In this document: piece by piece, positions 28,040 to 35,764 of the stretch | Layout: each line of letters opens with the position of its first letter | Position numbering within the stretch: position 1 is the stretch's first letter | Assembly (NCBI RefSeq): GCF_014212315.1 | Contig: NZ_JACKXE010000001.1 | Location: 2,852,001-2,916,000 of the forward strand | Source: Nocardioides luti | GTDB lineage: Bacteria > Actinomycetota > Actinomycetes > Propionibacteriales > Nocardioidaceae | DNA length: 64,000 bases | Reading direction: 5' to 3' | The notes under the pieces: generated by a model | Told to the model about the DNA's origin: nothing | The model's database searches: none | The model's input: only the letters and a program-made list of their open reading frames with translations | Position numbers and translations under genes: made by a program

Positions 28040-28747
28040 GTGCCGGACCCCGAGCTGCCCGACGTCCCCGGCCCGGACCGGCGGGCGCCGTACGACCCCA
28101 TGCCGCACGGTCCCGCCGAGGTCGGCGTGGGGCCGTGGGAGGGCCCGTGGCCGCAGGGTGGGGAGTACGACGCGCAGCTGCTCGCCGAGGGCGACCGCCG
28201 CAACGTGGTCGACCGCTACCGCTACTGGTCCGTCGAGGCGATCGTCGCGGACCTCGACACCCGGCGCCACGACTTCCACGTGGCCATCGAGAACTGGCAG
28301 CACGACTTCAACATCGGCACGATCGTGCGCTCGGCCAACGCGTTCCTGGCCGCCGAGGTGCACATCGTGGGCAACCGGCGCTGGAACCGGCGCGGCGCGA
28401 TGGTCACCGATCGCTACCAGCACGTCCGGCACCACCCGACGGCGGCCGACCTGGCGGCGTACCTCCACGACGCCGAGGGCGGTCCGGTCGCGCTGCTGGG
28501 CATCGACAACCTCCCCGGGTCGCGACACCTCGAGACGATGGAGGTGCCGCGCCGGGTCTGCTTCCTCTTCGGGCAGGAGGGGCCGGGGCTGTCGGAGGGC
28601 GCCCGCGAGGCCTGCGACGGCACCTTCTCGATCGCGCAGTTCGGCTCGACCCGCTCGATCAACGCCTCGGCCGCGGCCGCCATCGCGATGCACGCCTGGG
28701 TCCGGGCGCACGCCGACCTGTCGGCCGACGACGCCTGGCGGGGCTGA
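28040..28747 (+). CDS. SpoU-type RNA 2'-O-methyltransferase
   Basis: A 235-residue S-adenosylmethionine-dependent methyltransferase with the trefoil-knot (SPOUT) fold. Motif 1 is NIGTIVRSANAF, motif 2 FLFGQEGPGLSE, motif 3 STRSINASAAAAIAMH. An N-terminal Pro-rich extension of about 50 residues precedes the fold. It should methylate a ribose in rRNA or tRNA (TrmH/RlmB group); the target is not clear. The GTG follows TAGCCT by 6 bases, implying a leaderless transcript. Confidence 0.88.
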   Translation: MPDPELPDVPGPDRRAPYDPMPHGPAEVGVGPWEGPWPQGGEYDAQLLAEGDRRNVVDRYRYWSVEAIVADLDTRRHDFHVAIENWQHDFNIGTIVRSANAFLAAEVHIVGNRRWNRRGAMVTDRYQHVRHHPTAADLAAYLHDAEGGPVALLGIDNLPGSRHLETMEVPRRVCFLFGQEGPGLSEGAREACDGTFSIAQFGSTRSINASAAAAIAMHAWVRAHADLSADDAWRG

Positions 28748-28750
28748 GGC

Positions 28751-29539
28751 TCAGCTGCGGGTGCGCGTGTAGCAGACGATCACGTGGTCGCCGAGCTTCC
28801 AGGCCGTCTCGCTCCGGTAGGTCCAGCGGAAGCGCTCGCCCGAGGTCTTCCCGGGGCAGCGGCGCAGGCCGGCACGGTCGAGGGCGGCGGTGTCGTAGCC
28901 CCCCTTCTTGACGAAGGTGCCGGTCGCGCGCCACACGTGCGTGCGGGCGCAGCTGGTGGTCACGACGTCGCTGGTCAGGCAGCGCGCCACCCGGTCGGCG
29001 TGCGGCAGCCCGCCGAGCACCGGGCGCCGGTCGCGCCGCAGCTCGAGCACGTGCGTCCCGGCCCGCAGGGTGAGGTCACAGCGGAGCCAGCGGGCACCGT
29101 GCTCACGCTGGGCGCGGGTGGGCTTGAACCAGAACCAGCTGTACGCCGACAGGTCGCGGACCCGGGCCGTGCGGCCGAGCACCCGGTCGACCGCGGGCTG
29201 GCAGGCGCGGGTCACGACCCGGCCCAGCTTCTCGTCCGAGGCGTCCCAGTCCACGCCGGCGGGCAGCCGGGGCACCGCGACGGTCCGCACGGTGTGGGAG
29301 CGACGGCAGCTGATCGGGCGGGTGGAGTTGGAGACGGCGGCACCCTGGGCGTAGGTGATCGTGCGGCACGCCCCGACCCGGGGCTGCTGGTAGCCGGGCC
29401 CGTCCTGCCGGGCGCTCGCCGCGCTGCTGGTCGTCGCGGCCGTGGCCGTGGTGCCGGGCACGACGCCGAGCAGGGCGACCGTGGTGGCCAGGACGGCGGC
29501 CAGGCTGGCCAGGACGGTGGCGGGACGGGACACACGCAT
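28751..29539 (-). CDS. secreted septum-formation-like protein
   Basis: A 262-residue exported protein with a signal peptide ending near residue 35 (ATVLASLAAVLATTVALLGVVPG...ATAA). The remainder is rich in Arg, Trp and Cys (Cys pairs near GACRTITYAQ, PISCRRSHTV, WLRCDLTL, TSCARTHVW, LRRCPGK), consistent with an extracytoplasmic disulphide-bonded domain resembling the septum-formation domain of actinobacterial membrane proteins. GGGGAG precedes the ATG. Convergent with the methyltransferase gene, 3 bases between stops. Confidence 0.65.
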   Translation of the reverse strand: MRVSRPATVLASLAAVLATTVALLGVVPGTTATAATTSSAASARQDGPGYQQPRVGACRTITYAQGAAVSNSTRPISCRRSHTVRTVAVPRLPAGVDWDASDEKLGRVVTRACQPAVDRVLGRTARVRDLSAYSWFWFKPTRAQREHGARWLRCDLTLRAGTHVLELRRDRRPVLGGLPHADRVARCLTSDVVTTSCARTHVWRATGTFVKKGGYDTAALDRAGLRRCPGKTSGERFRWTYRSETAWKLGDHVIVCYTRTRS

Positions 29540-29619
29540 GAGGACTCCCCGGGATCGTGACGACGCTGGTGTCGTCGCACCGTACGACGCCCGGTCGTCA
29601 CTTTTTGTTGTCCGACGAC

Positions 29620-30132
29620 TCAGCCGCGTGTCCCGCGGCCCGGCTCGGAGTCGGCGAGCACGGTCTCGAGGGCCGCGAGCCCGCGGGAGCTGTGGCTCTT
29701 GACCGTGCCCTCGCTGATGGCGAGCTCGGCGGCCGCCTCGCGCACCGACAGCCCGAGCCAGTGCCGGAGCACGACCACCTTGCGCTGCTGGAGCGGCAGC
29801 GCCTGGAGGGCGTCGAAGAGCGCCGAGCGGTCCTCGTACGACGGCCCGGTGCTCGCGGCCGGGTCCCGGTCGCCCAGCCCGACGCTCTCGCGGCGGTGCG
29901 GGCGGCGGGTCTCGTCGATGTGGGCGCGCACGATGATCTGCCGGACGTAGGCCTCCTCGCGGCCGTCCCGGCGGATCCGCGGCCACGCGACGTAGAGCTT
30001 GACCAGCGCGGTCTGCAGGAGGTCGTCGGCCTGGTGCCAGTCGCCGCACACGGCGTACGCGATCCGCCGCAGGTGGGTGCGCCGGGCCGCGACGAACGCG
30101 GTGTAGGCCTCGTCCCGAGAGGGGCGGGTCAC
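29620..30132 (-). CDS. SigE-family RNA polymerase sigma factor
   Basis: A 170-residue ECF-type sigma factor of the SigE family. Region 2 covers about 1-75 (FVAARRTHLRRIAYAVCGDWHQADDLLQTALVKLY) and region 4 covers about 105-165 (LPLQQRKVVVLRHWLGLSVREAAAELAISEGTVKSHSSRGLAAL). GTG at 30132 overlaps the upstream gene's stop (GTGA). The partner protein precedes it on the same strand. Promoter targets unknown. Confidence 0.9.
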   Translation of the reverse strand: MTRPSRDEAYTAFVAARRTHLRRIAYAVCGDWHQADDLLQTALVKLYVAWPRIRRDGREEAYVRQIIVRAHIDETRRPHRRESVGLGDRDPAASTGPSYEDRSALFDALQALPLQQRKVVVLRHWLGLSVREAAAELAISEGTVKSHSSRGLAALETVLADSEPGRGTRG

Positions 30133-31013
30133 CGCAGACCCTCGCCGGAGGCGTACTGGGCGCGGGCCTGGTCGAGGAGCTCGGCGAAGGACGGGCCGCC
30201 CGAGCTGCGGGCCGGCGTCGTGATGACGTCGAGCGCGCCGTCGAGGACCCGCCACACCACGAAGTAGGTGAAGCCGTCCTCGCCGGCGCGGACCAGCGCG
30301 GCGCCCGTCGGGTCGCCCGGCCCGGCGAACGAGTCACCGAGCTGCGGGTCGTCGGTGCGCTGCAGGACCTCGCTGCCCGGGCTCGCGACGACGGCACCGG
30401 CGCCGTTCAGGCGCAGGGTGTCGGGCCAGCCGCTCCCGCCGGCGCCCTGGCCGCTGTCGACGGCGACCTGGTCGGCGACGTACGCCGCGAAGTCGGCCCA
30501 GCCGTTGCTCGGCTCGGACGTGCTCAGGGTGGTGCCGAGCGGTGCGGGCCGCTGCTCGATGATCACCCACGACCGCTCGCCGCGGAAGGTGACGTCGAGG
30601 GCGTCGGAGAGCTTCGGGGCCCGGTAGTCGTAGGGGTTGTCGATGCGTTCGTGGACCGTGACCCCGGGCCGGATCTCGAGCTCGCCGTCGACGTAGCGGA
30701 CCACGTCCTTGCCGCGCCAGGGCTCGGCGGCCGGGCCGGTGGCCGCCGGGGACGGCGAGGACGTCGCGCTCGAGGGCGCCGGCGGATCGGTGGCGACGCC
30801 CGGTCGCTGCGAGGTGGGGTCGCCCCCGCGGCCGGCGGCCCAGGCGGTGCCGCCCACGGCGACCACGACCGCGAGGCCCGCGGCGACGCCGGCCACGCGG
30901 CGGCGGGCCAGGGCACGCCGGCCGGCCGACAGCGACGCGTCGAGCGGTCGCTGCTCGGGTCCCTCGCCGAACGAGTGCTCGAGCGCCTCGGTGATGCTGC
31001 TCCTGCTGTCCAT
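30129..31013 (-). CDS. membrane anti-sigma-like partner
   Basis: A 294-residue type II membrane protein: a cytoplasmic N-terminal segment of about 40 residues (SSITEALEHSFGEGPEQRPLDASL...), one helix (VAGVAAGLAVVVAVGGTAWAA, about 40-60), a Pro/Ser/Thr linker and an extracytoplasmic domain (about 100-290). It is transcribed just before the sigma gene, overlapping it by four bases. Position and layout suggest it holds and releases the sigma factor in response to an outside signal; no zinc-binding HxxxCxxC motif is present, so it is not a canonical ZAS protein. Confidence 0.65.
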   Translation of the reverse strand: MDSRSSITEALEHSFGEGPEQRPLDASLSAGRRALARRRVAGVAAGLAVVVAVGGTAWAAGRGGDPTSQRPGVATDPPAPSSATSSPSPAATGPAAEPWRGKDVVRYVDGELEIRPGVTVHERIDNPYDYRAPKLSDALDVTFRGERSWVIIEQRPAPLGTTLSTSEPSNGWADFAAYVADQVAVDSGQGAGGSGWPDTLRLNGAGAVVASPGSEVLQRTDDPQLGDSFAGPGDPTGAALVRAGEDGFTYFVVWRVLDGALDVITTPARSSGGPSFAELLDQARAQYASGEGLR

Positions 31014-31091
31014 GCCGTTCTCCTCCGGGTGTCTTCCTGCTGCTTCTACGCAGCGCCGGGGTGATCGGTTGTCACGGTCGGAGTCCTCGCC

Positions 31092-31571
31092 TCAGCGCCG
31101 CTCGAGGTCGGTGAGCAGCCGTCGGTGCACGAGCTCGATGACGGCCTCGCGGGCGGGCAGGTCGGCGAGGAGGTACGCCGTCCCGAGCAGGCCCCGCGGC
31201 GCGAACGACACCCGCTGGGTGACCCGGCACCGCGTCTCGCCGAGCGGGGTGACCTCGGTGTGCAGCAGGACGGAGCCGGGGGAGCGGAGGTCCGCCTCGA
31301 GCACGAGGCGCCGGGCGCCGTGGTCGGCCTCGACCACCCGCCAGAAGCCGGCCGTGTCGCCGGTCGAGAGCACCGGCGTGCCCGGCGGCCGCCAGCGGCG
31401 ACCCTCCCCGCCGACCAGGCGGTCGACGGCACCGCGGAAGACGAAGGGCGCGGCGTCGACGTACCACTGCGGGCGGTCCTGGCCGGACGCGACGACCGGC
31501 CAGGCGCGGTCCGCGGCGAGGTCGACGTCGCTGCGGCGTCCCGAGGAGTGGAGGCTGGTCCGGCGGCGCAT
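31092..31571 (-). CDS. DUF2867 domain protein
   Basis: A 159-residue protein matching DUF2867 in shape: FVFRGAVDRLVGG and GRRWRPPGTPVLSTGDTAGFWRVVEADHGARRL, then the paired strands of a SRPBCC-like lipid-binding fold and a C-terminal helix. Such proteins sit next to NAD-dependent epimerase genes; no epimerase is adjacent here. The ATG at 31571 is 6 bases from TACGGT (31578-31583 complement), a likely leaderless promoter. Function unknown. Confidence 0.7.
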   Translation of the reverse strand: MRRRTSLHSSGRRSDVDLAADRAWPVVASGQDRPQWYVDAAPFVFRGAVDRLVGGEGRRWRPPGTPVLSTGDTAGFWRVVEADHGARRLVLEADLRSPGSVLLHTEVTPLGETRCRVTQRVSFAPRGLLGTAYLLADLPAREAVIELVHRRLLTDLERR

Positions 31572-31686
31572 GGCCCGACCGTACGCCCCACCCGCGTGGA
31601 GCCCGTCCCGGTCGGCCCTGCTGCGACCCGCGGGTAGCCACTAGGGTTGGCCACGTTCGCTGGCAGTCCCTCCCGAGGAGCCCCGC

Positions 31687-32721
31687 ATGCCCATCGCCAC
31701 CCCCGAGATCTACGCCGAGATGCTCGACACGGCCAAGAAGAACGCCTTCGCGTTCCCGGCCATCAACGTGTCGTCCTCGCAGACCCTCAACGCCGCCCTC
31801 AAGGGCTTCGCCGACGCCGGCTCGGACGGCATCATCCAGGTCTCGACGGGGGGCGCGGAGTACCTCTCCGGGCCGTCGGTCAAGAACATGGTCACCGGCT
31901 CGGTCGCGTTCGCGGCGTACGCCGCCGAGGTGGCCAAGGGGTACGGCGTGAACATCGCGCTGCACACCGACCACTGCCCCAAGGACAAGCTCGACGGCTT
32001 CGTCCGGCCCCTCATCGACATCTCCGCCGAGCGGGTCGCCCGCGGCGAGGCGCCGCTGTTCCAGTCGCACATGTGGGACGGCTCGGCCGTGCCGCTCGAC
32101 GAGAACCTCGAGATCGCCCAGGAGCTGCTCGCCAAGTGCGCCGCGGCCCACATCATCCTCGAGGTCGAGATCGGCGTCGTCGGTGGCGAGGAGGACGGCG
32201 TCGCGAACGAGATCAACGACCAGCTCTACACGACCCCCGAGGACGCCCTCGCGACCGTCGAGGCCCTCGGTCTCGGGGACGCCGGTCGCTACATGGCGGC
32301 GCTGACCTTCGGCAACGTGCACGGCGTCTACAAGCCCGGCAACGTGAAGCTGCGCCCGGAGATCCTCAAGACCGCCCAGGAGGCCGTGGTCGCCAAGCTC
32401 GGCCTCGAGTCCGGCTCGAAGCCCTTCGACCTGGTCTTCCACGGTGGCTCGGGCTCGACCGCGCAGGAGATCAGCGACGCGGTCGACTTCGGCGTCGTGA
32501 AGATGAACGTCGACACCGACACGCAGTACGCCTTCACCCGGCCGGTCGTGGCACACATGTTCGAGAACTACGACGGCGTCCTCAAGGTCGACGGCGAGGT
32601 CGGCAACAAGAAGGCCTACGACCCGCGTGCCTGGGGCAAGGCCGGCGAGGCCGGGATGGCCGCGCGCGTCGTCGAGGCCTGCGAGAACCTCCGCTCGGCC
32701 GGCAAGTCCGTCTCCTCCTGA
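31687..32721 (+). CDS. fba: class II fructose-bisphosphate aldolase
   Basis: A 344-residue zinc-dependent aldolase that splits fructose-1,6-bisphosphate into triose phosphates in glycolysis and gluconeogenesis. Present are the metal-binding HTDHC region (about 95-99), the EIGVVGGEEDG loop, HGVYKPGNVKLRPE, and HGGSGS. The length fits the class IIA type of actinobacteria. AGGAGCCCC precedes the ATG. It is transcribed alone, with DUF3151 four genes away. Confidence 0.95.
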   Translation: MPIATPEIYAEMLDTAKKNAFAFPAINVSSSQTLNAALKGFADAGSDGIIQVSTGGAEYLSGPSVKNMVTGSVAFAAYAAEVAKGYGVNIALHTDHCPKDKLDGFVRPLIDISAERVARGEAPLFQSHMWDGSAVPLDENLEIAQELLAKCAAAHIILEVEIGVVGGEEDGVANEINDQLYTTPEDALATVEALGLGDAGRYMAALTFGNVHGVYKPGNVKLRPEILKTAQEAVVAKLGLESGSKPFDLVFHGGSGSTAQEISDAVDFGVVKMNVDTDTQYAFTRPVVAHMFENYDGVLKVDGEVGNKKAYDPRAWGKAGEAGMAARVVEACENLRSAGKSVSS

Positions 32722-32741
32722 CGCGTTCCGCCTGACGCCGC

Positions 32742-32790
32742 GGGACGGCATGCGGAGGGGCAGGGGTCTGCTCCGTCCGCATGACGTCCC
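32742..32790. repeat. inverted repeat, sister of 8967-9016
   Basis: GGGACGGCATGCGGAGGG (32742-32759) pairs 16 of 18 with CCGTCCGCATGACGTCCC (32773-32790). It lies between the convergent aldolase and threonine-dehydratase-like genes and could act as a bidirectional terminator. The shared right arm with the copy at 8999-9016 shows a dispersed family. Confidence 0.7.
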
Positions 32791-32822
32791 GGGGCTCGGC
32801 GCCATCGGGTGCCGGCGGCCGG

Positions 32823-33791
32823 TCAGCCGGCGTCGGTCACCCAGCGCGCGAAGTCCGCGGGCGCGACGTTGCTGCCGCAGAGGATCGTGGCGACCGTGCG
32901 ACCCCGGAACCGGTCCGGCTGCTCGAGGACCGCGGCCACGCCGAGGGCCGCGGCCGGCTCGACGACGAGGCCCGCGTGGGTGTGCAGCAGGCGCATCGCC
33001 TCGACGATGCCGGCCTCGCTGACCAGCAGCGCGTCGGCGACGACCTCCTGCAGGTCGGCGAGCACCTCCGGGATGACGTAGCGCCCGGCGACGCCGTCGG
33101 CGATCGTGTCCGGGGCACCGACCTCGACGACCCGGCCGGCGCGCAGCGCGAGCGTCATCGCCGGGGCCTGCTCGGGCTGCACGGTGACCACCTCGACGGT
33201 CGGGCGCAGCTGCTGCAGGGCGAAGCCGACCCCGGAGGCCATCGCGCCGGCGCCCAGCGAGACCAGGACGGTGTCCGGGGCCAGGTCGGCGGGGAGCCCC
33301 GCCAGCTCGACCCCGATCGTCGCCGCGCCCTCACAGGTGGCGAGGTCGAGGCTGTCCTGCACGAGCGACGCCCCGGTGGAGTCCGCGTGGTGGCGGGCCG
33401 CCGCGAGCGCCTCCTCGATGCCGCCCTCGACGAGGACCACCTCGGCCCCGAGCGAGCGCATCCGCGCCAGCTTGAGCGGGTTCGCGGCCGACGAGGCGAC
33501 GACCGTCACCCGCAGGCGGCGCCGCCGGCCGCCGAGGGCCAGCGCCTGGCCGAGGTTGCCGGCGCTCGCGCAGACCACCTCGCCCAGCGGACCCGCCTCC
33601 TGCAGACGGGCCAGCGCCGTCTCGGTGCCGCGCCCCTTGAACGAGCGGACCGGGTTGAGCGTCTCGACCTTGAGCACCACCCGGCAGCCGAGGGCCTCGC
33701 CGAGGGGGTCACAGGGGTACTGCGGGGTGTCGAGGAAGACCGGGTCGATCTGCTCGCGGGCCCGGTGGATCCGCTCGAGGTCCAGCCGCAC
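32823..33791 (-). CDS. threonine dehydratase-like PLP enzyme
   Basis: A 322-residue fold-type II PLP enzyme. The PLP lysine is in RSFKGRGTE near residue 53; the phosphate loop is represented by LGAGAMASG around 185-190, CASAGNLGQALA forms the substrate loop, and LCGSNVAP precedes the C-terminus. It resembles threonine/serine dehydratases without the regulatory ACT domain (serine racemase-like length). Starts with GTG at 33791, 9 bases after the transporter stop, so the two are probably co-transcribed. Confidence 0.8.
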   Translation of the reverse strand: MRLDLERIHRAREQIDPVFLDTPQYPCDPLGEALGCRVVLKVETLNPVRSFKGRGTETALARLQEAGPLGEVVCASAGNLGQALALGGRRRRLRVTVVASSAANPLKLARMRSLGAEVVLVEGGIEEALAAARHHADSTGASLVQDSLDLATCEGAATIGVELAGLPADLAPDTVLVSLGAGAMASGVGFALQQLRPTVEVVTVQPEQAPAMTLALRAGRVVEVGAPDTIADGVAGRYVIPEVLADLQEVVADALLVSEAGIVEAMRLLHTHAGLVVEPAAALGVAAVLEQPDRFRGRTVATILCGSNVAPADFARWVTDAG

Positions 33792-33800
33792 CGCGACCTG

Positions 33801-35303
33801 CTACTCCGAGGCCGGTGCGGCGGGGGCGGGCGCGGCGGCGTACCCCGCGTGGCGGGGCCGCTCGAAGAACAGCACCGCGAGGAGCCCGAGCACCAGCACC
33901 GCGGGAGGGAGCAGCATGGTCTGGGCCATGGCGTCGCTGAACTTCTGCGCGATCGCGGCCGGCACCGTGCCGGAGCCGCCCTCACCCTGGAAGGACGGCA
34001 GGCCCTGGGCCGCGAGCCGGGAGTCGATGAGCACCGCGATGGCGGCCGAGCCGAGGACGGCGCCGACCTGCCGGGTGGCGTTGTAGACGCCGGCTCCCGC
34101 GCCGGCCTGGTGGATCGGCAGGTTGCGGGTGGCGGTGGCGCTGTTGGGCGCCCAGACGAAGGCGTTGCCGATGCCGAGCAGCACCATCGGGAGCAGGATC
34201 GACCAGACGGCGGAGTCCGGGGTCATCACCGCGGACAGCCAGACCAGCGACGCGATGATGCCGGCGAAGCCGAAGCTGGTGAGCAGGCGCGGGTGCACGC
34301 GGTCGGTGAGGCCACCGACGAGGCGGGCGAGCACGATCGTCATGAGCGCCATCGGCACGAGCAGCAGGGCCGACTGCGTCGGGCTCCAGCCGCGCACGAC
34401 CTGGGCCCAGATCATGATCGGGATCGCCATGGCGGTGATCGCGAAGCCCATCGCGGAGATCGCGACGTTGGCGAGCGAGAAGTTGCGGTCGCCGAAGAGG
34501 TCGAGCGGCACCAGGGGCTCACGGGTGTTGCGCTTCTGCCACAGGACGAAGACGCCGAGCACCACGAGGCCGGAGGCGATCGCGAGCACGACCCAGGTGT
34601 TCCAGGAGTACTGGTGGCCCTCCTGGATGCCGAAGACCAGCAGGAACATGCCGGCCCCGCTGAGCGCGACGCCGAGCAGGTCGAAGCTGTGGGTGTTGGT
34701 GTCGAGCGTCGGGACGAGGCGCCAGGCCAGCGCGAAGGCGATCAGGCCGACGGGGACGTTGATGAAGAAGATCCACTCCCACCCGAGGCCGTCGACGAGC
34801 ACGCCGCCGAGGATCGGGCCGACCAGCGTCGCGACCCCGGCGGTGGCGCCCCACAGCGCCATCGCCGCACCGCGGCGGGCGGCCGGGAAGATCCGGGTGA
34901 TGATCGCCATCGTCTGCGGCGTGATCATCGAGGCGCCGAGACCCTGGACCACGCGGGCGACGATCAGGCCCTCGACGGAGTTGGTGAGCCCGCACCACAG
35001 CGAGGCCAGCGTGAAGACGGTGAGGCCGGCGAGGTAGAGCCGCTTCGGGCCGAACCGGTCACCGAGCCGGCCGGTGATGAGGACCGGGACGGCGTACGCG
35101 AGGAGGTAGGCGCTGGTCACCCAGACGACGTTGTTCACGTCGGTGCGGAGGTCCTCGATGATCGCGGGCGTCGCGACCGAGACGATGGTCGAGTCCACGA
35201 GGATCATGAAGAAGCCGAGGCACAGCGCGAAGAGTGCGGGCCAGGGGTCCTTCTCCTGCGCGGGGGCGGCGTCGGTCGCCGGCGAGGTCGGTGCGTGGGT
35301 CAT
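33801..35303 (-). CDS. DHA2-family MFS efflux transporter
   Basis: A 500-residue integral membrane protein with 14 predicted helices, of the EmrB/QacA drug:proton antiporter group. Motif A appears as GRLGDRFGPKRLYLAG and motif C as GATAGVATLVGPILGGVLVD. ATG at 35303 marks the start; an in-frame upstream extension would collide with the DUF3151 promoter region. The neighbour dehydratase suggests that the cargo might be an amino-acid-like or toxic metabolite, but this is not supported by more than adjacency. Confidence 0.85.
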   Translation of the reverse strand: MTHAPTSPATDAAPAQEKDPWPALFALCLGFFMILVDSTIVSVATPAIIEDLRTDVNNVVWVTSAYLLAYAVPVLITGRLGDRFGPKRLYLAGLTVFTLASLWCGLTNSVEGLIVARVVQGLGASMITPQTMAIITRIFPAARRGAAMALWGATAGVATLVGPILGGVLVDGLGWEWIFFINVPVGLIAFALAWRLVPTLDTNTHSFDLLGVALSGAGMFLLVFGIQEGHQYSWNTWVVLAIASGLVVLGVFVLWQKRNTREPLVPLDLFGDRNFSLANVAISAMGFAITAMAIPIMIWAQVVRGWSPTQSALLLVPMALMTIVLARLVGGLTDRVHPRLLTSFGFAGIIASLVWLSAVMTPDSAVWSILLPMVLLGIGNAFVWAPNSATATRNLPIHQAGAGAGVYNATRQVGAVLGSAAIAVLIDSRLAAQGLPSFQGEGGSGTVPAAIAQKFSDAMAQTMLLPPAVLVLGLLAVLFFERPRHAGYAAAPAPAAPASE

Positions 35304-35340
35304 GGGAACAGTCAACACCCGACCGTGGACAATGCCTTCC

Positions 35341-35754
35341 ATGAGTCACGTAGACCTGATGGCCGGTCCGCCCCCCACCCACCTCCCCGTCGACCCGTGC
35401 GCCGCGGAGCTCGAGGGCGGTGCTGCGGCCGTCGACGTCGTGCGCCGCACGCCCGCCTCCCCGTTCGCCTGGGCGGCCCTCGCGCAGGAGGCCCGTGACG
35501 GCGGTGCCGACGACGTGACCGTCTACGCCTACTCCCGCGTCGGCTACCACCGCAGCCTCGACATGCTCCGCCGCAACGGCTGGAAGGGCCACGGCCCGGT
35601 CCCGTGGGAGCACGAGCCCAACCGGGGCTTCCTGCGCTGCCTGGCCCTGCTGGCCCTCAGCGCCCGCGCCATCGGCGAGGGCGACGAGTGGGACCGGTGC
35701 TCGGAGTTCCTGCGCGACTCCAGCGCGACGGCGTACGCCGAGCTGCTGGGCTGA
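35341..35754 (+). CDS. DUF3151 family protein
   Basis: A 137-residue actinobacterial conserved protein with the segment PASPFAWAALAQEARDGGADDVTVYAYSRVGYHRSLDMLRRNGWKGHGPVPWEHEPN, typical of DUF3151, commonly encoded near the class II aldolase (fba is 2.6 kb away here). Helical; cytoplasmic; function unknown. The ATG follows GACAAT by 7 bases, which could be a -10 element. Divergent from the MFS gene. Confidence 0.85.
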   Translation: MSHVDLMAGPPPTHLPVDPCAAELEGGAAAVDVVRRTPASPFAWAALAQEARDGGADDVTVYAYSRVGYHRSLDMLRRNGWKGHGPVPWEHEPNRGFLRCLALLALSARAIGEGDEWDRCSEFLRDSSATAYAELLG

Positions 35755-35764
35755 CGCCCGGCGC

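Noticed and set aside
32722..32822. tRNA or small RNA gene
   Set aside because: The only structure is the dispersed inverted repeat; no tRNA cloverleaf or CCA end is present.
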